From Gallionellaceae bacterium (GTDB taxonomy: Bacteria; Pseudomonadota; Gammaproteobacteria; Burkholderiales; Gallionellaceae): 64,000 nt of DNA. Positions 8,462 to 16,729 of this stretch are shown one piece after another. The number at the start of each line of letters is the position of its first letter. The first letter of the stretch is position 1. Location of the stretch: contig JAUQWW010000049.1 of assembly GCA_030834965.1 (NCBI GenBank), positions 1 to 64,000 on the forward strand. Reading direction: 5' to 3'. The position numbers and the translations under genes are program-made. The notes beneath the pieces are model-generated. The model saw nothing but the letters and a program-made list of their open reading frames with translations. It did no database searches and was not told the origin of the DNA.

Positions 8462-9574
8462 TCATGCCTCCCGCATCAGGATGGCATACTGGATCTTCAT
8501 GGTGATGGCAGAACCCGCGACGATGGAGGCAAAAGCCAGAAAAGAACCCAGAGAGAGCGTAGATACACCGGTTATGCCCTGGCCGATGGTACAACCCATG
8601 GCCGTGACGCCGCCGAATCCCATCAGGACTGCGCCAACCATGTGGTTGATCATGTCCTGCGCAGATGAAAAATATTCCCAGCGGAATGTTCTGGTGACCA
8701 CGGCGTAAAGGAAGGAGCCGATGCCGACGCCGAATACGGTCGCAACACCAAAGGTGACGATGTTCGAAGCGTCGGTCCAGTACGCCCAATATTCCAGGGT
8801 GTATCCGCTCGGGGCGACAAATGACATCGATTCAGCCAGGTGGGAGTTGGTGCCGAAATAGGTCATTTCAAGCGTATCCGGATTTTCCGCAAAGCCGATG
8901 TGGCCAGTGAGGTACCAGCCGGCTACTACGCTCAGGCCGATGATCAGGCCAGACAGCTTGTTGTCCGGCTCTTTGCGGAATTGCTTGTCCTTGAAAACGA
9001 ATATCAGGATGGCAAGCGCGATCACGCCGGTTAGCGCCAGGTGCAGGGTTTGCGGATCCATTCCGCCGATGCCGGAGAGCAGGGCGGGGAGGGTCTGCCC
9101 ATGCTCGAACTGGAGGGAGACTTTGGGCGATTGCAGCACGTTCACGCGGAACGCGCCAAGAATGCCTTTCAGCGTGGTTATCGCGGCAAAGCCCATAAAA
9201 ATGAACACAACAACAGATTTCAGGTTGCCGCTGCCGACGCGCACCAGTGATTTATTTCCGCAGCCAGAAGCGAGGGTCATGCCGACGCCGAAACATAGTC
9301 CGCCTACGATATAGGCGAGCCAAGGGAAGCTGTTGCCGGTATAAATGGTTTTCGACAAATCAATATAGCCAAGATACGCCAGCGCATTGGTGCCTATCAT
9401 GGCGACTGCAATCGCCAGCAGCCATGCGCGCATGCGCCCCCAGTGTCCCATGTTGACGACATCCGAAACGGCACCCATTGTGCAGAAATTGGTTTTGTTG
9501 GCGATGAAGCCGAATATGACTCCAAGGCCCAATCCTCCCCAGACGATTGTTGTTGTCAGACTCGATTCAGCCAT
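8462..9574 (-). CDS. soxT: YeeE/YedE family sulfur-compound transporter (SoxT-like)
   Basis: A 370-aa polytopic membrane protein with about nine to ten hydrophobic segments and the conserved cysteines of YeeE/YedE transporters (NFCTMG near residue 31, SGCGNKSLVR, and MGCTIGQGITG near the end). The family imports thiosulfate (TsuA) or other sulfur compounds through relay cysteines. Its position as the last gene of soxY-Z-XA-B-T, 42 bp after soxB, points to thiosulfate or a sulfur intermediate moving between periplasm and cytoplasm. The symbol rests on context; substrate and direction are inferred. Confidence 0.85.
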   Translation of the reverse strand: MAESSLTTTIVWGGLGLGVIFGFIANKTNFCTMGAVSDVVNMGHWGRMRAWLLAIAVAMIGTNALAYLGYIDLSKTIYTGNSFPWLAYIVGGLCFGVGMTLASGCGNKSLVRVGSGNLKSVVVFIFMGFAAITTLKGILGAFRVNVLQSPKVSLQFEHGQTLPALLSGIGGMDPQTLHLALTGVIALAILIFVFKDKQFRKEPDNKLSGLIIGLSVVAGWYLTGHIGFAENPDTLEMTYFGTNSHLAESMSFVAPSGYTLEYWAYWTDASNIVTFGVATVFGVGIGSFLYAVVTRTFRWEYFSSAQDMINHMVGAVLMGFGGVTAMGCTIGQGITGVSTLSLGSFLAFASIVAGSAITMKIQYAILMREA

Positions 9575-9616
9575 GTTTTTCTCCTTTTTCTCAAGTTCAA
9601 TGTATCTGCATGTTGC

Positions 9617-11332
9617 TCAGGCGATACCGCCGTTGCCTCCCACCCCGAGCAGCCTGGGCAGGTTGAGTTTGCGCGGTGTGATCACCTTCTTGTCGCGCAG
9701 ATAGCCTGCCACGATGTCCCAGACAGGTTCTCCGCTCGCGCCTTCGGCGACCGGCGCCCAGCCCGCTACCTTGTATTTTTTGCTGGCTTCGAGCGCCTTG
9801 CCGTTGAGCATCATGTTGTTGATGCGCTTGCCCATGCCCTGCCGCAAATCGCAGGTATAGCTGATGCCGCCGACACGCACCATGTCGCCGCCCTGCTGTT
9901 TGTAGGGATCGGGATTGAACAGATTGTCGCAGACATCTTCCATGATGTCCTTGATGGTTGCGCCGGTCATTTCAGTCAGCGTTGTTTGCGGGTAGGTGAT
10001 CGCGGTCTGATCCATCAAGTGCTCCAGGGTAATGGCTTCGCCCGATAGCAGCGAAGTGCCCCAACGGAAGCCGGGAGAAAAAGCTGCATCCGCACCCTTT
10101 ACTTCCATCAACGCATCCAGGATCAGCTGATCGAAGGTACCGTTAAAGTTGCCGCGCCGGTATAGCGTGCCTTCGCTGATAGCCAGTTTTTCAGCCAGTT
10201 TTGCTGCATAGGGTGCGCGTACATTTTTTATCAGTGCGGCCATTTCCGCATCCGGTTCGATCAGGTTGGCAAACACCGGAAGCAGCTTGTATTTGAAGCC
10301 GACCGCCTTGCCGCCCCTGACATCCATATCCAGCACGCCAAGAAACTTGCCGTTGGAGCCGGCATTGGTCACCAAGGTCTGGCCGCCGGAATTTTTGACA
10401 ATCGACGGGGCAGGCACGCCATCGTGGGTATGTCCACCCAGGATGGCGTCAATGCCACTCACGCGACCGGCCATTTTCAGATCGACATCCATGCCGTTAT
10501 GGGACAGTACGACCACCACTTGTGCACCTTTGGCGCGGGCTTCGCTGACGACCTTTTGCATGTTGTCATCCTGAATGCCGAAGGTCCAGTCCGGGATCAT
10601 GTAGCTCGGGTTGGCAATGGGCGTATAGGGGAAAGCCTGGCCGATGATGGCGACAGGGATGCTGTTGATCTCCCTGATCACGTAGTGCGGGAAAACCGGG
10701 TCGCCGAAATCGCGGGTCTTGATGTTCTGCGCAACGAAATCCACCTTGCCCCTGAAATCGTTTTCAATGATCTGCTGGACCCGCTCGGCACCCAGCGTGA
10801 ATTCCCAGTGGCCGGTCATCACGTCAACCCCCAGCAGCTTGCAGGCGTCCACCATGTCCTGTCCCTTGGTCCACAGGGCGGTGGCGGAACCCTGCCAAGT
10901 ATCGCCACCGTCAAGCAGCAAGGCACCGGGGCGGCTGGCGCGGATTTTCTTCACTAACGTTGCCAGGTGGGCGAAGCCGCCGACTCTGCCGTAGGTGCGC
11001 GCTGCGTTTTCAAAATCCAGGCTGGTGAAGGCGTGCGCCTCGATTGTGCCGGGGCGGATGCCAAAGGATTTCAAAAGTTTTTCACCCACCAGATGCGGTG
11101 GGCGGTCCAGGCTTTCTCCCAGGCCGATGTTGAAGTCGGGTTCGCGATAGTAAATGGGTAGCAGTTGAGCATGGCAATCCGTGAAGTGCAGCAGGGAGAC
11201 ATTGCCGAAGGCTGGCAGATCATAAAAATTTTCGGCGCTGCCTTCTGACAAGGCCGGGCGGCCGTTCAATGCAAACCCGGCGGCGGAGGCTATCGCCAGT
11301 ATCTGCAGGAATTCGCGACGGCTCATGGACAT
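9617..11332 (-). CDS. soxB: Thiosulfohydrolase SoxB
   Basis: A 571-aa metallophosphoesterase-like protein with a Tat signal (SRREFLQILAIASAAG) and SoxB motifs: HFTDCHAQLLP, LLDGGDTWQGSATALW, MTGHWEFTLG, LSHNGMDVDLKMA and ILGGHTHDGVP, which hold the dinuclear Mn site. SoxB hydrolyses sulfate from the SoxY-bound sulfonate in the periplasm. ATG at 11332 has AAGGTG six bases upstream; a GTG nine bases earlier lacks such spacing. It follows soxXA by 94 bp. Confidence 0.96.
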   Translation of the reverse strand: MSMSRREFLQILAIASAAGFALNGRPALSEGSAENFYDLPAFGNVSLLHFTDCHAQLLPIYYREPDFNIGLGESLDRPPHLVGEKLLKSFGIRPGTIEAHAFTSLDFENAARTYGRVGGFAHLATLVKKIRASRPGALLLDGGDTWQGSATALWTKGQDMVDACKLLGVDVMTGHWEFTLGAERVQQIIENDFRGKVDFVAQNIKTRDFGDPVFPHYVIREINSIPVAIIGQAFPYTPIANPSYMIPDWTFGIQDDNMQKVVSEARAKGAQVVVVLSHNGMDVDLKMAGRVSGIDAILGGHTHDGVPAPSIVKNSGGQTLVTNAGSNGKFLGVLDMDVRGGKAVGFKYKLLPVFANLIEPDAEMAALIKNVRAPYAAKLAEKLAISEGTLYRRGNFNGTFDQLILDALMEVKGADAAFSPGFRWGTSLLSGEAITLEHLMDQTAITYPQTTLTEMTGATIKDIMEDVCDNLFNPDPYKQQGGDMVRVGGISYTCDLRQGMGKRINNMMLNGKALEASKKYKVAGWAPVAEGASGEPVWDIVAGYLRDKKVITPRKLNLPRLLGVGGNGGIA

Positions 11333-11426
11333 GTAGAGCACCTTGTACGATCAAAACTGCCCGGTGAAGGGCCTGTAGCAGATAGCCTTCCAGCACCTTT
11401 CATTGCATCTGCTGCATCCGCGGGAT

Positions 11427-12686
11427 TTAATGGCGAATGCCCGGTACGCTGATTTTCAAGCCGTTATTGAGGGCGGAAAGTGCCAGTTCCAGGTCGCCAT
11501 ACTCCGGGGCGCCAGGTTGCAGTTCGTTGGCGCGAATAGATACGTTGCACCACTGGAAGCGCTTGCCGATATCCCATATTTCCGAGCGGCTGGTGCGCCA
11601 GGTAGGGAAATGATCTAACTGGCCGCGGAATTCACCCAGCCACTGGCCACGTATCCATTTGCTGCCGCCACGCTCTGCAGTATGGCAGTCAACACAGGAC
11701 ATGTTCAGTTGACCGAGTTTGCGGTTCAGCAGTTCGGTTCCGCGCTTGATTGCTTCCTTGTGGGCCTGGGAATTGGTATCCACGTTGATTGGCTGGCCAT
11801 TGGCAAGATAGCGCAGGTAGATGGAAAGAGACAGATTCTGGCTGCTCTGCAGCGGGTATTCTTCACCCGTGGTGGCGCGGGCATGGCGGGTAACAAACTC
11901 CTCCACACCCATTACCTTGCCCAGCCGAGGTTCGTTCCTGGGCATGGTTGCTGCCCATGTCTTGAATTTTTGCTCCGGATCGGCATGGCAGGATGCGCAG
12001 GATTTCTTGCTGGCGCCATCCTTGACGAACAGTTCCGCGCCCTTTTCCATTGCTGCCATCGCTTCATTGAGGAATGGGTCGAGATTATCGCGAGTTTCTA
12101 CAGGGACCGGGCGAGTGGCGGGGTTTTCCAGCTTGTCCTTGAATTCCGCTGGAGAATTCTGCGTCTTGAGGAATGCCACAATGTCCTTGATTTCGTCAGC
12201 GCTGAAAAGCTTGTGTGTTCCCCATGGCGCCATTACCGTATTAGGGTTTGTGCTGCGATGGTCATAAATGTAATTGAACGTGTATTCGTCGCTGCGGCCC
12301 CATGTTGCGTAAGCGGAAAGATCCGGGCCGACGTTGCCGGGCATTGATGGCGTCGGCTTGCCCATGACATGGCAGGCCACACAACTGCCGCCGCGTGTAC
12401 GGTCAAAGGCAAGTTTTTCGCCTTTTTTTGGGTCGCCCACGATGGCGCCTTCAATCTTCATGGGGTTGGCGGGCAGCGATGGCTTCAGCGTCGACAGCGT
12501 GGAATATTCGTTCCACTTTTCTTCCGGCCAGCCTTTATATCGCACCCACGGTGTGGCGTAAGCGGGTTTTTCCAGTTCCAGCGGGATCGTATTTGATTTG
12601 GCTTCTGGAGCAGGTTCAACGGCCGCAATGGGTGCGGCAATTGAGATGCCTAGCGCAAAAACAACCAGTGAGCTTTTGCTTTTCAT
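11427..12686 (-). CDS. soxXA: Fused SoxX-SoxA triheme cytochrome c
   Basis: One continuous 419-aa frame joins two Sox subunits. After a Sec signal (to about residue 22), residues 75-175 form a SoxX-type monoheme domain (CVACH, Cys102-His106, with Met152 a possible ligand). Residues 200-419 form a diheme SoxA domain (CASCH at 230-234, CVDCH at 331-335) that includes the active-site cysteine Cys380 in FQWCNVSIRANEL. SoxXA normally is two polypeptides and couples thiosulfate to the SoxY cysteine. Here both lie in one protein with no stop or frameshift between them. The gene lies between soxZ and soxB, and GGGGAAGTT precedes the ATG at 12686. Confidence 0.93.
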   Translation of the reverse strand: MKSKSSLVVFALGISIAAPIAAVEPAPEAKSNTIPLELEKPAYATPWVRYKGWPEEKWNEYSTLSTLKPSLPANPMKIEGAIVGDPKKGEKLAFDRTRGGSCVACHVMGKPTPSMPGNVGPDLSAYATWGRSDEYTFNYIYDHRSTNPNTVMAPWGTHKLFSADEIKDIVAFLKTQNSPAEFKDKLENPATRPVPVETRDNLDPFLNEAMAAMEKGAELFVKDGASKKSCASCHADPEQKFKTWAATMPRNEPRLGKVMGVEEFVTRHARATTGEEYPLQSSQNLSLSIYLRYLANGQPINVDTNSQAHKEAIKRGTELLNRKLGQLNMSCVDCHTAERGGSKWIRGQWLGEFRGQLDHFPTWRTSRSEIWDIGKRFQWCNVSIRANELQPGAPEYGDLELALSALNNGLKISVPGIRH

Positions 12687-12846
12687 AACTTCCCCCTCTC
12701 TTCATATTTTGTATGTTCCAACCTGCCTTCAACGGGAGCGCTCAAGCTTTTCCGCTAAAACAACTTGCAACACCATGAAAATTATTGTGGCTTGGGCAAA
12801 CTCACCCGGACACCCCTTATCACGTCAGGCCGATATGAAACTATGG

Positions 12847-13170
12847 CTATTTCGCTGCTACGACCGTCGTCTCACCACCGTACTTTGTGCCTAAATTATC
12901 AACAGCACTGATGGCAATTTTATCGCCGGGTTTAGCACCCTTGATTCTGAATCCGATGAAGGGGTTTTTGGCAATCGCGACACCCCACTGCGCATCCAGC
13001 ACGGTCTTGCCATTTAATGTGGCCACAATCTGGTCAATGAAGTGTGCGGGAATGAATTTGTCTGTTTTGGCATCTTTGCGTAAGCCGGTCTCCATGATAT
13101 GGGTCATCCGCACCTTCACGTCGGCGACGTCACCTTGCATCGTCGCGCGCATTTTCATTTCGTCTGCCAT
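12847..13170 (-). CDS. soxZ: Sulfur carrier subunit SoxZ
   Basis: A 107-aa protein with the SoxZ pattern: KVRMTHIMETGLRKDAKT, IPAHFIDQIVATLNG, and a GVAIAKNPFIGFRIKG stretch. It has no signal peptide and pairs with SoxY for co-export through the SoxY Tat signal. It lies 57 bp after soxY. SoxYZ carries the sulfur substrate through the periplasmic Sox cycle. Confidence 0.95.
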   Translation of the reverse strand: MADEMKMRATMQGDVADVKVRMTHIMETGLRKDAKTDKFIPAHFIDQIVATLNGKTVLDAQWGVAIAKNPFIGFRIKGAKPGDKIAISAVDNLGTKYGGETTVVAAK

Positions 13171-13227
13171 GTTCGCCCCCTCGTTAATTCGTTAAGTAAG
13201 ATGGATTTCCAAACCGGCCCGGTGGAA

Positions 13228-13698
13228 TCAGCCGCCACAGCCGCCGATCGTAACCTTGACTTCCTTGCCCTGAGTGTAGGCCTTGCCGCCAGCCTTTACC
13301 GCCACGCGAACCTGGGAAGTCTGGCTCATTTTGATGAACGTGTTGATATATGGCTCAGCGCCATTGGACAGTTCAAAATCGGCAACCAGCGGGTTCTGGT
13401 TCTTCTCCACAAAAATGGCGATGGAAGTGGTTCCGGGAATGTGGCTGGTTACTTCTATTGGCACTGATGCACCATTTTCTGCGATATCCGGCAATTTGAG
13501 CTGAATGTCCTTGCTTTCTGCGGCTCCGCCGTAATTGGCATTCTTCATGGCGTCGGCTACATTTGTCGAGGTGAATGCGAGCTTGTTCCATGTTGCTGCC
13601 AGTACTTCACCAGACCTGAGCAAGCCGGTGCCGATTGCGACCATTACCGCTCCGGCAATGCCAGCGTTTTTCAAAAATGCCCTGCGCAACTGATCCAT
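13228..13698 (-). CDS. soxY: Sulfur carrier subunit SoxY
   Basis: A 156-aa protein with a Tat-type N-terminus (LRRAFLKNAGIAGAVMVAIG) and the diagnostic flexible C-terminal tail GGCGG, whose cysteine is covalently loaded with thiosulfate. It is the first gene of the sox operon, and GGGGGTG precedes the ATG at 13698. The substrate cycles through SoxXA and SoxB; no SoxCD partner is encoded in the window. Confidence 0.96.
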   Translation of the reverse strand: MDQLRRAFLKNAGIAGAVMVAIGTGLLRSGEVLAATWNKLAFTSTNVADAMKNANYGGAAESKDIQLKLPDIAENGASVPIEVTSHIPGTTSIAIFVEKNQNPLVADFELSNGAEPYINTFIKMSQTSQVRVAVKAGGKAYTQGKEVKVTIGGCGG

Positions 13699-14034
13699 TT
13701 CACACCCCCAGAAATAAATTTGACTTCAATGTTTGATATTGCATTCGACAACCTGTTGGTCCTGTTCCGTGAAGATTTTTTCGAAAAGGCGGCAGCTCGG
13801 TGTTAGGGCTTGCCCATAGAAAAATACAACTAGCTAATTCTTTAGGAGATTTATCCATGGAGTGATGCTTTCCCAACAAACACTACGCCTAATTGAGCTA
13901 TTGACGCAACTACCCTTTAGGATTACCTCTATTGGATTATGCTCCTGCAAGAAAATTCACTATTTGGTGTGTGCCAGGCATGCATACAGGCATGCCGGGA
14001 AAAGGCGGCAGAAAAAAATTTGGCGCGGTCTGGC
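13699..14034. other. Intergenic region upstream of the sox operon
   Basis: About 336 bp separate soxY from the dsbC-like gene, both read on the minus strand. The segment is A+T-rich at 13715-13870 and likely carries the sox promoter. A 52-codon frame at 13700-13858 (minus) has no ribosome site and is not called. Confidence 0.4.
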
Positions 14035-14745
14035 TTACCTAGTGCTCGATGCGGCAAGCTGCTTTTCAAGCAGATCGAGCGGCATCCAGCCTGGCTTCAT
14101 GAAACCGTCTTCGAAGATCAGCGTAGGCGTTGTGCTTATCCTGCGTTTTTTTGCGAGTTGGGAAAATTCGGTCAATGCGGCGGTATCGCACTTCTTCTCA
14201 GGTGCGGGTGCCACTCCTTTCTGCATCATATCTTCCCATGCCTTGAGCCTGTCCGGAGAACACCATACGGCACGAATTTTTTCTTCAGAACCGTTCAGTA
14301 TGGGAATCGGAAATATGTAAACCGTTACATTGGTCAGATTGGCGATCTCTTTTTCCAGGCTCTTGCAGTACGAGCAGTTCGGATCGGAAAAGATGACCAG
14401 CTTTCTCTGGCCATTACCCCTGACGCTCTTGATTGCCTGGCTGAGCGGCAATGTGTCCAAATTGACTGCATACAGCTCTTTTTCTCTTGCTTCTGTCAAA
14501 TTCTGCATCGTACGCATGTCAATAACATTGCCAGAAAAAAGATAATTCAATTTCTCGTCGGTATAGACCAACTGGTCCTCAAAGACCACTTCATATAAAC
14601 CAGAATAAGGTGTTTTGGTGACGCTGATGAGCTTCTGATAGGGAAATCGTTTTTGCATCGCGGATCTGATGCTGGCTTCACTGGCAAAGGCAGCATTGGC
14701 TATAAAAAGGGATAGCAATACCAAACATGAAAGTGGTTTCATCAT
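14035..14745 (-). CDS. dsbC: DsbC/DsbG-like periplasmic thiol:disulfide interchange protein
   Basis: A 236-aa protein with a signal peptide (MMKPLSCLVLLSLFIANAAFAS), an N-terminal dimerisation-like domain (EASIRSAMQKRFPYQKLISVTKTPYSGLYEV) and a thioredoxin-fold domain with active site FSDPNCSYCKSLEKEI (CSYC). DsbC isomerises disulfides in the periplasm. It lies upstream of soxY on the same strand. Sox systems often carry a thioredoxin partner (SoxS/SoxW) that keeps the SoxY cysteine reduced, so a similar role is possible but inferred from position only. Confidence 0.9.
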   Translation of the reverse strand: MMKPLSCLVLLSLFIANAAFASEASIRSAMQKRFPYQKLISVTKTPYSGLYEVVFEDQLVYTDEKLNYLFSGNVIDMRTMQNLTEAREKELYAVNLDTLPLSQAIKSVRGNGQRKLVIFSDPNCSYCKSLEKEIANLTNVTVYIFPIPILNGSEEKIRAVWCSPDRLKAWEDMMQKGVAPAPEKKCDTAALTEFSQLAKKRRISTTPTLIFEDGFMKPGWMPLDLLEKQLAASSTR

Positions 14746-14857
14746 TTTTCCCTGCTGCAGGTGAAGGCGAACCGTGATGGCGCCAGAGGTGATCTGGCCG
14801 ATATCTTACACCAACATTTCCTGAACACGATTGTGCAAGGTGCCAAGCGGATCGCTG

Positions 14858-14886
14858 AAAAAAGCCTGTCCCAATGGAATAGGCTT
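14858..14886 (-). terminator. Intrinsic terminator on the minus strand
   Basis: Read on the minus strand, AAGCCT-A-TTCC-ATT-GGGA-C-AGGCTT is followed by TTTT. This is an interrupted stem with a U-run, about 30 bp past the stop of the small gene at 14915-15052 and before dsbC. Confidence 0.7.
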
Positions 14887-14914
14887 CGGCAATGCGTGAA
14901 TGGAGAGGGGCTTG

Positions 14915-15052
14915 TCAGACAGGAAAATAGAAATCAATCGTTCTGCCCTGTGCATCTACAACCAGCCAGGATTCTTTCCCTTGGCGAGTGGGTATCTCGG
15001 ACTTGTCACCTAGTTTGATGGCAGGGATGCCATTGACGAATAAAGTGAACAT
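14915..15052 (-). CDS. Small hypothetical protein, 45 aa
   Basis: ATG at 15052 on the minus strand, with GGAG eight bases upstream, encodes 45 residues beginning MFTLFVNGIPAIKLGDKSEI and ending IDFYFPV. A good intrinsic terminator lies about 30 bp downstream, which supports a real transcript. No family is recognised. The rest of the 14746-15356 region shows nothing else convincing. Confidence 0.42.
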   Translation of the reverse strand: MFTLFVNGIPAIKLGDKSEIPTRQGKESWLVVDAQGRTIDFYFPV

Positions 15053-15356
15053 GATTGAAACTCCATCGAATGAGTTGAGTGAAGTCTAGCCTTCCGAAAC
15101 TGAATGTCATTGATGGATAAGACGGCAAAAAATGCAGCATTTCTGCTGTTATTGGCTGTGTATTTGTTTCCCAGCTTTGCGATAAGCGCCAAAAGGGTTG
15201 GACGCTCGGCGGCCATTTGCTGATGGAAAATTGATGTGAAATATCTTGCAGTCTATACTCCCAAACGATATTGGATTCGCAATCAATACAGGTGGTCGCC
15301 CTCCGCGTTGTTTGAACAAGAGGGATTCTTCGTGCTTGCTTAGTAAAGGGGCGGTT

Positions 15357-16670
15357 ATGGCAGGTGTCAGGTTTCAGCAGCGCGGACAGCTATCACGTTC
15401 GGCCAGATCAAAGAATGGATTTGATCACCCTATCCTGGTGGTGCAAGACCAGGAATCGATTGCCCAATATGTCGCGGCCATGATCAAGGAGCACTGGGAC
15501 TGTGAAGTGGTTGTGGCCAGTAACATGCAGGCTGCGAGGAACGCGCTTAGTTCTGTAGCCCCCGCCATACAGGTCGCGATATGTGATTTGAATCTGCCGG
15601 ACGCTCATCACGGCGAGGTGATTGATCTCATGAATGAGCATGGTGTAGCCCCCATCGTCCTTACCGGCGCGTTTGGCGATGCCGCGCGTGAGACAGTGAT
15701 AAAAGAAGGCGTGGTCGATTTCATTCAGAAGGACAGCATCAATGCATACGAATACGCCGTTAAGCTCGCGGGAAGGGTACAAAAAAACGCCCAAGTCAGC
15801 GTATTGATCGTTGATGATTCGCCGGACGCATTGGCGGATTACAAGAATATGTGCGAGCTGCTATGGTTCAAGGTTTTTACCGCCAGCAACGGCAAGGAAG
15901 CATTGCACGTGCTGAAGCAGCACCCTGAAATCACCTTGATGCTGACCGACCATATCATGCCAGGAATGGATGGGTTTGAGCTCACGGCAAAGGCACGATC
16001 CATGTTCAGCATGGACAGGCTGGCGATTATCGGCATCTCGGCGGCGACCGAGGAAGACATCTCCATCAACTTTCTGAAGTGCGGCGCAAACGATTACCTT
16101 GCAAACCCCTTTTCCTACCAGGAGTTTCTGTGCCGCATTCATCAGAATCTGGATATGCTCGATATCATCAGAGCCAACCAGGAGGCCGCCCAATGCGACT
16201 TCATGACACGGCTGTATAACCGCCGCCACTTCTTTGCACTGGCCGGGCCGATTCATGCCAATGCGAAGAAAGACAACTCCGGCCTGACAGCTGCAGTAAT
16301 CGACCTGGATTCAGTCAAGAGCATCAATGACAAGTATGGTCATGATTGCGGCGACGTGGTGATTCAGCACTTCGCCTCTCTTCTGGAAAAGCGGTTCGGA
16401 ACGAACCTGGTGGCACGCCTAGGAGGCGAGGAATTTGCTGTTTTGCTGACTGATGCGCTGCCGCCAGAGGTTCGTAAACGATTTGAAGATCTCCGCCTGG
16501 CTGTAAAAAATAGCACGGTGGATTGCGGCACGGAAAAAATTTCGTACACAATCAGCATCGGCCTCAGTGACCGGACAGGTGAAAATATTGACGACTTGCT
16601 CAAAGAGGCCGGCATCGCGCTCTATCAGGCAAAAGCCAGCAAACGCGATCAGATTTGCGGCTTGGACTGA
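15357..16670 (+). CDS. Dual-receiver response regulator with GGDEF domain
   Basis: A 437-aa protein with two tandem REC domains and a C-terminal diguanylate cyclase. REC1 (about residues 22-130) has the phospho-acceptor in AICDLNLPD. REC2 (about 145-262) has VLIVDDSPDA and LTDHIMPGMDG. The GGDEF domain (about 275-435) contains DFMTRLYNRRHF and the active motif GGEEF, so c-di-GMP synthesis is expected in the cytoplasm. ATG at 15357 follows AAAGGGG; an upstream in-frame start at 15246 adds residues unlike REC. No histidine kinase lies next to it. The architecture resembles PleD. Confidence 0.92.
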   Translation: MAGVRFQQRGQLSRSARSKNGFDHPILVVQDQESIAQYVAAMIKEHWDCEVVVASNMQAARNALSSVAPAIQVAICDLNLPDAHHGEVIDLMNEHGVAPIVLTGAFGDAARETVIKEGVVDFIQKDSINAYEYAVKLAGRVQKNAQVSVLIVDDSPDALADYKNMCELLWFKVFTASNGKEALHVLKQHPEITLMLTDHIMPGMDGFELTAKARSMFSMDRLAIIGISAATEEDISINFLKCGANDYLANPFSYQEFLCRIHQNLDMLDIIRANQEAAQCDFMTRLYNRRHFFALAGPIHANAKKDNSGLTAAVIDLDSVKSINDKYGHDCGDVVIQHFASLLEKRFGTNLVARLGGEEFAVLLTDALPPEVRKRFEDLRLAVKNSTVDCGTEKISYTISIGLSDRTGENIDDLLKEAGIALYQAKASKRDQICGLD

Positions 16671-16729
16671 CTGCGAATGCGTTCTTACCGATAATCTGCC
16701 CCCACCACACCATCAACTCTCACCAAGCC

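Noticed and set aside
9443-10048. 201-codon plus frame across soxT/soxB ends
   Set aside because: Antisense to two firm genes; low complexity in shadow style.
13700-13858. 52-codon minus frame upstream of soxY
   Set aside because: No ribosome site, and it covers the likely sox promoter.
14761-15018. 85-codon plus frame (GTG start)
   Set aside because: No convincing ribosome site; it lies opposite a better supported small gene and terminator.
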